A stretch of DNA of 64,000 nt from Desmodesmus armatus (Eukaryota > Chlorophyta > Chlorophyceae > Sphaeropleales > Scenedesmaceae), in assembly GCA_007449985.2 (NCBI GenBank), contig VIIQ02000581.1, positions 992,001 through 1,056,000 on the forward strand. Reading direction: 5' to 3'. A model generated the notes under the pieces. That model worked only from the letters and a program-made list of their open reading frames with translations, had not been told where the DNA came from and ran no database searches. Made by a program: the position numbers and the translations under genes. Positions 54,302 through 64,000 of the stretch are shown piece after piece (position 1 is the first letter of the stretch; each line of letters starts with the position of its first letter).

Positions 54302-56208
54302 TTACTGCTGCGAGGGTGTGATGTGCTGCTGGTAGAGGGACTTGCGCTCACTCACTGGGGGTCCCTGCACACCCTCAACATGCCACAGGATCACTGCGCT
54401 GCTGCTGCTGCTGCTGCTGCTGTTGAGGGCTGGAGGCTCAAAATGGTTGAGGTCCTCCCGTTGCTGCATCAGGTCTGCCTCTGTCAGCTGCGCACCGTCA
54501 AAAATCCAGCTCCATGTGCTGCTGGCGCCGCCCCCGCTGCTGCTGCCCTTGCTGCGCCCCTTGGTGCCGTTGCCTCCACTGCTGTCCAGACTCTGGACTG
54601 GCAGTCTGCACACCAGTGAGGCCCCCTGCTGCGACAGTGGTGAGGAGCCTTCCTACGCTGCTCAGGCTGCTGTAGTCCCAGAAGCCGGCAAACTCCTTCG
54701 AGGCACCGCCGCTGCGGCTGGGTGGGGAGGAGGATTCGTATGCTGGCCAGTGCACCGGTCGTGCCTGCAGCACCTGGCTTGACTCCTGGCTGCAGTGAGC
54801 ACTGGACCAGCCCTCACTGCCCGCCTGCACTGCAGGCCATGGCATGCCACTGTACTGCAGGCTGTTGCTGCGGCTGACTGCGGGAGTGCTGCTGTTGCTG
54901 CTGCTGTACTCGCTGCCAGAGTCAGACACAGAGCCAAAGCTGCTCTCAGTTTCCAGGCTGACGATGCTGCTGCCGGTGCTGCCGGTGCTGCCGGTGCTGC
55001 TGGTGCGCCTGAGGGTCTGGCTGACAATCAAGCCAGCAGTGCTGTTGGTGTCACTGAGGGTCCCGCCTGCCAGTAGCTCCCAAGCAGCTGGCTCAGCTGC
55101 TGTGAGTGCTGCTACAGGGCCACTGAATGCCTTGCCAGCTGCTGAGTCAGCCTGGTGACCAGCAGCAGCCTGTGAAACCTGCTCTGTTTGAGCCACACTG
55201 CGACGACTCACTGAGCTCAGCTGGGGCAGTGCTGTTGGGGCAGCCGAGGCTGTAACAGCAGGTGCTGAGGCAGCAGAGGCTGTAGCAGCAGCGGCAGCAG
55301 AGGCACTGGATGTCACCTGCCAGTTGACTTTGTGCGTGCTTGTCACAGCAGCAAAGGCGGTTGCCTTGGCCTGAGCCTCATCTGCTGCCTGCTTCTCAGT
55401 GATTATCTTCTTGAAGCTGGTGAGTGGGATCATTGGGAAGCTCAAGCTTGGCTTATTGAACAGTGTCTGCTGGTAGTCTCCCTGGTTCTTTGAAGATGGA
55501 CAGGAAGGGGCGAGCAGCAGTGAGGCTCATGCTGCCAGTATCCTGCAGGCAGAAAATGCAGCAGTGAGGGGGTTCAGTGAGCATGGCAAGCACGCATCTT
55601 GACGTTGCTACAAGCCTTGCTAAACAAACGGCATCAACATTACGTACAACAGGCCATTGTGCTTATTGTCCAGGCTGGCGTGCGCAGATGCAACCGCCGC
55701 CTGCTGCTGCTGTTGTCTTACCTCATCATTTGCAAAGCTGAAGCGGTCCTGGGTGTCGAGCAGGCTGCTGAAAGGCGTAAAGCTCTTTGAAGTAGACATG
55801 CGCTCTGCCAGCTGTGGGCTGTACTTGGCATGCTGCTTCTGAGAGGTCTGGACCTTGCGCACTGCTGTCTGCTGCACACATATGGACAGCATAGGACGGA
55901 TGAAGGAAGGTGAGGCACGTATGTGTGGTGAAAACTATGATACATGCTGTATCAAGCCTCAATGCAGCTGCTACGGTGCTATATTGGAGGGCAGCTCAAG
56001 CATCGTTGTACTTGTCAGGACGGCGGGTTGCCCAGGCACCTGACACGACTTGCAAATGCGATACGTCTGTCTCTTTAAAACATCTTGAACCTTTCCTTAC
56101 GCTCGAACACTCACCAGTTGCGTTACCAGCTGCTGCTGCTGCTCGTCCCTCCGGGTGTGGGACAGGAGGGCGCTCAGGACCTCCGAAGGCACAACCAACC
56201 ACACCCAT
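54302..56208 (-). pseudogene. Unknown Ser/Ala-rich protein, frame disturbed
   Basis: Exons 56115-56208 (ATG 56208, MGVVGCAFGGPERPPVPHP), 55722-55864 and a long exon starting at 55542 join in phase. The conserved-looking part reads SKSFTPFSSLLDTQDRFSF, SMSLTAARPFLSIFK, then in the next frame NQGDYQQTLFNKPSLSFPM and SFKKIITEKQAADEAQ. The shift needs one base removed near 55484-55492 and has no GT-AG explanation. After a long Ser/Ala/Thr-rich stretch (to about 54600) a third frame looks more protein-like (STWSWIFDGAQLTEADLMQ) and ends ERKSLYQQHITPSQQ-stop at 54302. A 64-bp intron (GTAGGAAG...GTCCAG) could account for this second change; otherwise it is a second break, and the second frame itself stops at 54498. 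No family recognised. It may be a decaying gene, or a real one with assembly errors. Confidence 0.4.
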
Positions 56209-59174
56209 AGCTGCAACACAGCTGAAAGCACTCTTGCGGACACTTCAAGCGTGACTGTGGGCCATTGAAAACACTCAGTTGCTTTTGCCGCTGCTTTGCT
56301 GTTGACAGCAGCTCGCGATTGCCGACTGAATCAGCTCTCATGCAGTGCCAAACGATGGCGCTGTAGACGTATAATGGCTGGTTCTGTATGAAGGTCGTCC
56401 TGCAGCCTGTGTTGTGCGGTTTTGGTGTTCTGCCCACACTTGTGATACACTTTACAGCAGGTAGTATGATTTTTATCTTCAGTTCGCTACCCCAAAGGTT
56501 CATGCAGTGGCCGAGAGCAGCATGGCCGCTGGTTGCTGCTGTCAGTGGAACTGTTGCTGCAGCAACCTGTACCTGAGTGCTGTGGTGGGTGGTATGGAGC
56601 TGACAAGCTTGTCCGACACATGAAGAGACACTAAGCACATCCAGGACACCTTGGCACGCAGTGAATTGGCATCCTAGGTACACATCACCAGCCAGCATGC
56701 TGCAGTAATCCCCCCCCGCCCCCCTGGGGGGGAGCCCCCCTTCCCCCACATTCCATCGGGACAAGCTTCCAGTTATCCCCCCTTCTTGGATGCGTCCTGC
56801 CCTGAGTGCACAGGCGTTTGCCTAGCATCCAAGACAAGAGCCTTTGGGCTGTCGGTATGTAGGTGTGTGTTTTCCAGCCGCATGAGTTTTCTTGGTGACA
56901 AGCAAGCAGTGACACACGGTTTCAACAGCAAAGTGCACTCATCCTTCCTGATGCATACATAAAGAGCAGTGTAGCGCGAGGATTGTTACCGAGTTGTTTT
57001 GGACGACGCACACCACTTTTGGGCGGCACATCCTTTCCAAGTGCATGACACTGTCAGCACATTGACCTGAACCTGGCCCTTCACAGTGTGTTGTACACAC
57101 ATGCGGGCTCAAACCTGACACACCTGCTGCAATTGCCACGGCTTGCTGCCACAACTGCTACCACAGGACTTCTCCAACTGCTCCAACTGCTCCAACTGCT
57201 CCAACCACTGCAACCCTCACAACCTTACTGTGGGGCTCAGGCTGATCCGACTCTGCTAGGAATGACACAGCATTGCGTGCATTTCTACACCAAGCTGTGT
57301 CAGGCCTAGGCCGTTCCCCCCCAACCAAACAAGCCTGAGACCCACCAAAAGAGAAACCACACCAACCTCAAAGCTGCACCAGCCAAGCCACACTGGCAAC
57401 TGCACAAGACAGCCGGCCAAATGACCACACACAAAACACACCAATCTGCAACGGCACAACGGGCGCAGGCAGGGACAGAGGGACAGGGCTGCAAACTGTG
57501 GCGGCAACACACGCAAAACAAGAGAAAGACAACAACCGTAGTTCCCCCCAATAATACGCACGTGTTCGATTAGAAGGAACTCAGAGACCAAACAGATGTA
57601 CAGCGACAAAGGCAGCCACGTAATTTTGACGATGGCAACAGAACCGAAACACGAAACAGAACCGAGAATGTGGACCAGACAGTGTTGTTGACTACAATCA
57701 CCCGATCAAGGTGCACTGCACAGGCTGGCAGGTATAGGCACCCAGGGCCAGGTGACAGTAGGGTACAGCCAGAACCCGGCTGACACCATACCTACACTGT
57801 GCAGTGACCCTGCACTACAGCAGTGCATGCATGCACCTGCATTTGAAGCCAGGCACACGATGCAACCCCATGGCTGTCAGATGCCTGCAGCCCCAAAATC
57901 AGCTGCAGCGACAGCTATGATGGGCTGCTGTGGCCCTGTTGGCTCCTGGCAGCCGCTAAACAGATTCGCACTGCTGCTGCTGCTGCCGCTGTCGTGAATT
58001 TATGAAATCACCTGCAGTCCAGATTTTCAACGTGCACCTACAACCAGAGGCGTCAACAGCTGTGCACACTTTGCACACCATGACATCTCACACCTGTCGA
58101 GAGTCCTGACGCAGGACGTTGCTGAGCCTTGTTGCGGGCGTAGCCCGGACATCTACTTTCCTTCTTATACGCTCAGGATGTAATTGTGATGCTCCTGCCG
58201 AAAGGCAGAAGAACTGCATAGGGATTTGATTCACACTCTGACTAAGTGTGATATGCAGGCAGCCAACCGTACTAAGCTACGGCGCACAATCCCAGCACCA
58301 CCTTTACACTCAGACTCCCTTTAGTGGAGCAGTGCTCGTATCCCCCAGGTGGCTCCACGCCACACTGGTAGCGGACGCCACAAGCCTCCACAGACACGAA
58401 CCGTATTCAGCAGGTGCACTGAGGGATTGGGGGTGGAGACGTGTGCCACTTGGTGCCATTTTCTGCAGCAATGAAGCATGGTACACCGGAAGGGTACACC
58501 TTGTAGGTGCACACCTTGTGCAGCGTCGACGTGAGCATCCATGAGTGATCACTTGGCAGGCTGGCTGGTCATGCATGGGGACTGAGACAGTCAACATGCT
58601 GGGCTAATCAAGCAGTAAGTACATGTGGTTAGAGCCCCCCAAAGCAGTGCTCTGGAGGGAGCCAGGCTGTTGAGCTGCCGGTGTCATTCAAACTCACAAC
58701 GGTTTGGTTGACTGGCATTGGTGTAACAGTTTCAGGCGTTTCAATGCCAGCTTGCTTCAACGACTGCAGTGTGCACTGCCGTGTAGCTGCTGCAACCCGT
58801 GTTTCGTGCTTTTGTTGTTTCGGTTGCCTCGAGCCCCCTTCCACGCTGGTCCCGTATATTTACTGGAATAGATCTGGAGTAGTTCTTTCAAGGGATGCAG
58901 GATTGGGGCAACAAGGGGTTCTTGCAACCGCCCTGGAACAGCAGCAGTTGATCTCACAGCAGCCCAGCAGCCCAGGAGCTGGCTTCCTGGTATCCTTCAA
59001 GTAGGTCTTCGATCCTGTGTCACCGTATGATACGCATCAGCCTATGACATGGGTCCGAAGGCTGCTTCTGCTGGCCCACAACTCCATCGCAGTCACACAA
59101 TCTGCTGATGCTCGCACTCAACCTTTCGGTCGCACGCTGCATGTGCTGCATGCAGGTGGTGCCTCATCACATAG
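56209..59174. other. Intergenic between divergent genes, no gene recognised
   Basis: Lies between the start of the unknown minus gene and the ZIP gene. It contains a C-run (56709-56730) and a 10-bp CTCCAACTG-type minisatellite (57170-57212). A plus frame at 58681-59004 ends at a GTAGGT donor-like site (58999) but shows no family; it could be an unrecognised exon. Confidence 0.4.
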
Positions 59175-62100
59175 ATGGTCTGGCTGAAACGCAGTTGGGC
59201 AGCCACACTCTGTTGCACCTTCCTCCTCATAACCGGCGTGCAGCAGTTGACAGCACACCAAGGCTCTTCTTCCTACATTGACGCGCACAGCAAGCACAGC
59301 AGCACGCTTGCTGCGCGCTTGGCAGAGCTAGTGGAAGCAGAGGAGCCTTTGCACCCAGAGGACGTGGCAAGGCTTGCAGCAGCTGTCAAGTGAGTAGCCA
59401 ATACTGGCATCAGATCTGTCGGATGTGCCTGCCGACAGGAGCTGTTGCTGTGCACCTGTGGACCAGTGAGGCAGAGCCGCAGCACATGCTGCTGCCGCCG
59501 CCGCTGTTGCTGCTGCCGTTGCTGCTGCTATAGTATATCATGCACTCTCCTTGTCAGCTGATGGTTCTCTGAAAGTATGATTACACCTGCATTCACCAGC
59601 AGGCTGTTGAATGTTTGTGTCTCTCCAGGGGGGGGGCGCTAAGGTTGTTTTCGGACACTATGCTAAGAAGTTGAAAGTGGGACCCCCCCACCCACCCACC
59701 CACCCCCACCCCCCCTAAATGCCCTCTGAACGTCTTGTACCTGGCCTATGCAAGGTCTAAAGTGATATGGTATACATTTAACATGTTTCCTGAGGTAGTC
59801 AGATGGCCACAAGAGTGCTGCTGTGTTCTATCAGTCAAGAGACCTGTGGGGCACGGCATCGACGGTCAGCGGTGATCAAAGCACTGCTCTGCAGCCCTAG
59901 AAACACACATGAAACAGCACAGTTGGTACATCCAATCAGCAGGCCTGTTCAGTACATGTGTGCTCACAACCTGCTCAAACTCTGTAGCAGTGGCACACCA
60001 GTCTTGCTGCTCCTCTGCTGTCAGCTGGTGGTCTAAGGGCATCTGCTGCCAGTGAGACAGCATGTGGTACTTCCAAACCACAGCTGGTGGGTCACTGTCA
60101 CACATGGGGGCATTCATAGGGAACGTTGGTGCTGGGGGCTGACCTCGTGCTGGTCTGTGCACTCTTGTGGCGCATGTCTGGGTACTGGCATCGGCACCGT
60201 GCCACGGCTATAGTACTGGCATGGGCAGCCTCAGGGGTAAATCGTAAATGGAGATGCTCAAAACATGCTTGAATCAACTCAGTTTGTCGATAGCTTTTGA
60301 ATGAGCCAACTCCCAGCTTCATCCGATGCTCCTACAAGAAGTTTGCAGCATGCCAGGAAGTTACTGAAAATGGGGGGGTGCCCAGCTTGACCCACCCACC
60401 CACCCCCCCATTTTCAAGCTGCTCAGATGGCCGAAAATTTCTTTGTATATGTTATTTAGGATGTTATCAATCATCTGTGAAAGTACCAAGTCAAAGTCCA
60501 GCATAGTGTCCAAAGTTAACTGAAGTGCCCCCCCCCCCTGGTCTCTCCGCAAGATTTCACAGCCACCCTGGTTTGCAAGTACAAACAGACATGCGCACAC
60601 GTGTGTACAGCCTATTTGTCACTGCGGAAGCACTGCTAATTGGTGCCCCGCTACACACTTGCTGCCTTGTCGTCCTGTCAAGCCCTGCAGGAAAGCCTGT
60701 TCATCTGGTGCAGCAGCGGGTGAGGCCACCCACCACTTGGACGTGTCTGACCTCCTCAAGCAGTACGGCAAGGCGCCTGGTGTGCTGGACAACAGGGCGC
60801 TAGAGCAAGCTTGCACAGCTATCATGGCCTGCCAAGTGAGGCAACAGCAGCTGTGTCTTGTCTTAGGGTGTAGTTGGACCAGATGAACCATGCACATCAC
60901 AAGCCCCTGCCTCTCTGGCTGATTTCTACGATTGTGATACTGGCTCCGTCAACTCAATACTCTACTCAAAGCTTCCCTCAAACAAACCTGCACCGTCTTT
61001 CATCAGCCCTGGCGAGGTGGCAGGGCAGCTGGTGTAAATAGACTGCAACAGCTTTGACAGCGAAAGCCTGTCAGGAGGCTGAACGTGGCCAAGCAAGCAA
61101 GCACCAGCGCATTACCTTGTTTGCACTTGTATTCTGGCAGCTTCCTTCCACTGATGTACACTCCTATAGCACTACTGACGCGCAGCTCTGCGCTCTGCTT
61201 GCCTGCTGCCCCTGCAGCTGGACAACTCATGCAACTTGCAGGTAAACACCACGGGGGGCGGCCCGGACAGCAGTGTCCCTGTGACCAACATGCTGCGCCT
61301 GATCGCTGCAGCGGCGTTGTTCCTGGAGGGTGTGGCTGGGGTGTACATCCCTGTGCTGTTGCGCTCCCTGGAGGGCTTTGAGTGGTGCGTGTCGTGACGC
61401 GAGGGCGCTGTCTGTGAACTGTGTGGTGCAGCATCATGGTGCGAGCGCAGTAAATGGATGTGTATCTGTTCCCTCAAGCAGTGAGCACAAAAGAAAGAAA
61501 GCTGCTGCCTGGGATTTCCTGGGCTCTTGCATGTGCACAGCAGCTTCAAGGGGGCAAGACAGTGCCATCCACCATATTCTTACAATCGTCATCTGTTTGA
61601 TTAGGTCGGTTGTTTTCCCGCCCATGTGTGTGTTGAAATGCTTTGTCGTGTGCAGGTGGCTGTCCCTGTTGAACTGTTTCTCAGGCGGTGTGTTCCTTGC
61701 CGCCGGCCTGGTCCACCTGCTGCCCCACTGCCAAGAGAGCCAGGAGCGGCTGGCAGGCTTGGTGGGGGACTATCCACTGTATCTGGTGCTCATCACGCTG
61801 GGTTACATGCTGGTGCTGTTTGTGGAACGTGTGCTGTTTGATGTGCACGGCAGCGCACACGGCCACGGGCCCCACACAGGTGTGTCAGTCGGTCAGCGTG
61901 TTAGACTTCCTGGCGATTGGTGGGACTGTGGCAGAGGGAAGAAATTGGGAATCGGATCGTGTTGGAGTTTGCAGCAGTTGCCAGCCTGCGGCTTACGTGC
62001 ATGCTGCATGTGTGCATCTTCTGCCAGTCATTGCCTGCCGTGCTTGAGCATCCCTTGCATGGACGCCTTTGTGCTGAAGTGCAGAGTGGTTGACTTGTTT

Positions 62101-64000
62101 CTTTGCTGTGCTGCCCTGTGATACCCTCCTGTTCTGTGCAGGTATTGCACCCCCCTGTGTGGACTGCATCACAGCAGAGGCCGTGGTGGACCAGACCACA
62201 CACACAACCTGCAGCATCGACGGGGACGCCCCAGACACCCCCTCCTCCCCCCCACCCCCCACAAACGACATCAGCAGCCAGGTGCTGGTCGCATCCGCCG
62301 CCACTCCAAGAGCCAGCAGCCGCTACAACCTCCGCAGCAGGACCGGCGCTGCTGGCGGCAGCTTTACCCCCTCTACAGAAGGCGGCCTGACGAAGCCGCT
62401 GCTTGCGGACACCACAGCGACTCTGCTGGCTGCTGCAGACGCATTTGGAGGACACGAACACGGCAGCGGCGGCCACCACCACCACCACCATGGTGGGCAT
62501 GCTTCGCACGTGCCGCACCACCACCATGCTGTGCCCAGTGGTGACCTGAAGCAGGGTGTGGTGCTGCTGGTGGCGATGTCTGTGCACACCTTTTTGGAGT
62601 GCATGGCCCTGGGACTCATGGTGAGAGGGAGTACAAGGGGAAGGAGGGGTTTGCTTTGGTGCACGGCTGCAGGACGCATGGTCAGACCGAAAGGGGGCGG
62701 GGTCTTGGCGTGCATATCTCTGAAAGTCAAGGCCAAATTGGAAGGGAGGGATGGGTGTCCTTGCATGCATGGCTACAGGACTCATGGCCAGAGGTGGAGG
62801 GTGTGGTGCTGCTGGTGGCGATGTCAGTGCACATATTTTGAAGTGCATGGCCCTGGGACTCATGCTGAGACTGAGAGGCTGGTGGTGAGAGTGAAAGGAG
62901 GGGGGGGGGGGTAGAGAATGCGATTGTGGTGTGAGAATGTAGTCTGGTATTCCTGGTCATGCATGCTAACAGCTGGTGTGCATTTGCTGGCTACGTCCTG
63001 CAGGAGATGCGCAAGGAGTTTCTGATGCTGTTCATCGCCATCGCCAGCCACAAGCTGATCAGTGGGCTGGCACTCAGCAGCAGGTTCCTCAAAGAGGGGG
63101 CCACCACCAGACAGGTGGGGTCCGCAATGGCTTCTTGCAAAGGGTGGGAGGGTTGTGCAGAGGCGTGTTGCATGCAGCAGCAGGGCTAAGGTCAATATGC
63201 TGCAGCATGATGCAGCATGTGGTAGTGGGCAGGCCAAGCCTGGTTGTGATGGACTGTACATGGACACCTGCCCATGCACGACCGTGCTGCTTCCATACCG
63301 ACCTTACAAAGCTATCAACTACAGGTCATATGTAGGCAATCTAGCTGTTGGGTGAGCCGTCTTGAGCTTATATCAACTGCATGCTGCCCTGTGTTGGTGT
63401 TGTGCTGCAGATCACCCTGTACGTTGGGCCCTTTTGTTTTGTGGCCCCGTGCGCCATCATCGCCGGCATGTTTGTGCGTGACGTCAACCCCATCGTGCAC
63501 CTGGCGCTCTCCTGCTTTGCCACGGGCACCTTCCTGTATGTGGGCGCATCAGAGATAGTGGAGGAGGAGTTTGAGGGAGACATGCGCAGCGGCAGGTACG
63601 GACTATATAGCCACGTGCTGCCAGAGCTCTGTTGCTAGACTGAGTTGTGCCTGTCAAGGCGCGGCGAGGCTGCACATAGGGCTGGCTGCATTGTGGTGCG
63701 CATGAGTGAGTGCATGGTTGCTGTGGCTTGATTGATTGACAGGAACAGTGGCATGTGGGGAGAGGCTTTTTTGTTTGGTGCTCACAGTGTTGTTCTGGAT
63801 GGCAGAAGCAGGTGCAACTAGGGCCAATCCAGCAGAAGCCTCAACCAGGCCTCTGACATAGCTGTGGTGTCAGCCCTCGCTGCTTCCTGCGTGACACTGT
63901 TTCCTGTTTCCGCCTTGCTGCTGCAGGACTGACATCTCCCAGACTTTTGCGCGCTGGGCCAAGTTTGCCATGCTGCTGCTGGGCGTTGCAGCCATTGCTC
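59175..64000 (+). CDS. ZIP-family metal transporter (partial at right edge)
   Basis: Eight exons with matching phases: 59175-59389, 60691-60835, 61218-61384, 61656-61879, 62142-62620, 63004-63114, 63411-63595 and 63927 to the edge. ZIP carriers move Zn(II), Fe(II) or Mn(II) into the cytosol. ATG 59175 opens a signal peptide (MVWLKRSWAATLCCTFLLIT) and an extracytosolic domain of about 100 residues follows. TM1 is MLRLIAAAALFLEGVAGVY. TM2/3 are NCFSGGVFLAAGLVHLLPH and YLVLITLGYMLVLFVERVL. Then comes a long cytosolic loop with HHHHHH and HVPHHHH metal-binding runs (about 360-380). TM4 has the metal-site motif HTFLECMALGL (His 399, Glu 403; usual form HS..EGLALG). TM5 has SHKLISGLAL, and TM7 LSCFATGTFLYVGASEIVEEEF. 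The last exon starts TM8 and is cut by the window. The HK-type TM5 resembles the ZIP1-like branch rather than LIV-1. The exon 5 end is copied three more times in intron 5. Confidence 0.9.
59674..59718. repeat. (ACCCC/CCCA)n C-rich tract
   Basis: C-rich low-complexity stretch in ZIP intron 1 (ACCCACCCACCCACCC type); a similar one lies at 60392-60412. Confidence 0.75.
62650..62880 (+). repeat. Three echoes of ZIP exon 5 end
   Basis: The exon end GTGCATGGCCCTGGGACTCATGGTGAGAG (62599-62627) recurs as GTGCACGGCTGCAGGACGCATGGTCAGA (62659-62686), GTGCATGGCTACAGGACTCATGGCCAGAG (62764-62792) and GTGCATGGCCCTGGGACTCATGCTGAGAC (62846-62874). The last copy extends back about 40 bp into the exon (GTGGTGCTGCTGGTGGCGATG). 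The GT of the donor is lost in each echo. Confidence 0.9.

Overview
The window is nuclear DNA from an intron-rich green alga (Chlorophyta, most probably Chlorophyceae). The evidence is plant/algal-type proteins split into many short exons with GT-AG introns. It also includes plastid-type targeting peptides, a secreted protein with the RQLLQ motif common after algal signal peptides, a TGTAA poly(A)-type motif cluster, and very heavy CAG/CTG, poly-G and (GGGGT)n simple repeats. Most long open frames here are by-products of GCA/TGC-rich DNA. Real genes were recognised by joining exons at splice sites with matching phases.

Layout: (1) 1-1423, minus: 5' part of a gene resembling plant TPR/SET-domain proteins, running off the left edge. 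(2) 2712-4392, plus: AP2/ERF-type protein whose AP2 domain is split by an intron carrying about 54 CAG units and, 420 bp on, about 19 CTG units. (3) 7254-10663, minus: secreted Cys-rich, collagen-like matrix protein. (4) 12169-16682, plus: unrecognised organelle-targeted hydrophilic protein built of duplicated short exons, with an antisense truncated LINE in one intron and an exon-containing inverted repeat. (5) 17364-21626, plus: tyrosyl-DNA phosphodiesterase 2 (TDP2) with a foldback element in intron 1. (6) 22305-23401, plus: 91-residue secreted protein. (7) 23402-29079: repeat-rich, no gene recognised. (8) 29080-37982, minus: complete 20-exon exportin-1 (XPO1/CRM1). (9) 39961-44164, minus: APH-fold small-molecule kinase. 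(10) 44508-46181, plus, divergent from it: plastid Mini-ribonuclease III. (11) 46483-46851: a possible small membrane protein. (12) 47571-51561, plus: organelle-type cysteine synthase (O-acetylserine thiol-lyase). (13) 54302-56208, minus: unknown protein with a disturbed frame. (14) 59175-64000, plus: ZIP metal transporter, cut by the right edge.

The genes do not form one pathway. Exportin-1 and TDP2 are nuclear housekeeping and repair genes; Mini-RNase III and cysteine synthase are organelle functions; the collagen-like protein and the ZIP carrier act at the cell surface or in membranes.

The most striking signal is architectural. Many introns hold partial copies ('echoes') of the neighbouring exon, usually spanning the splice site and often next to poly-G tracts. 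They occur in the AP2-like, kinase (four times), Mini-RNase III, cysteine synthase (twice) and ZIP genes. In gene 4 the same process seems to have produced real extra exons. Single-base frame breaks also occur in two conserved genes at G/C homopolymers (assembly or sequencing error, or recent mutation) and in the unknown gene.
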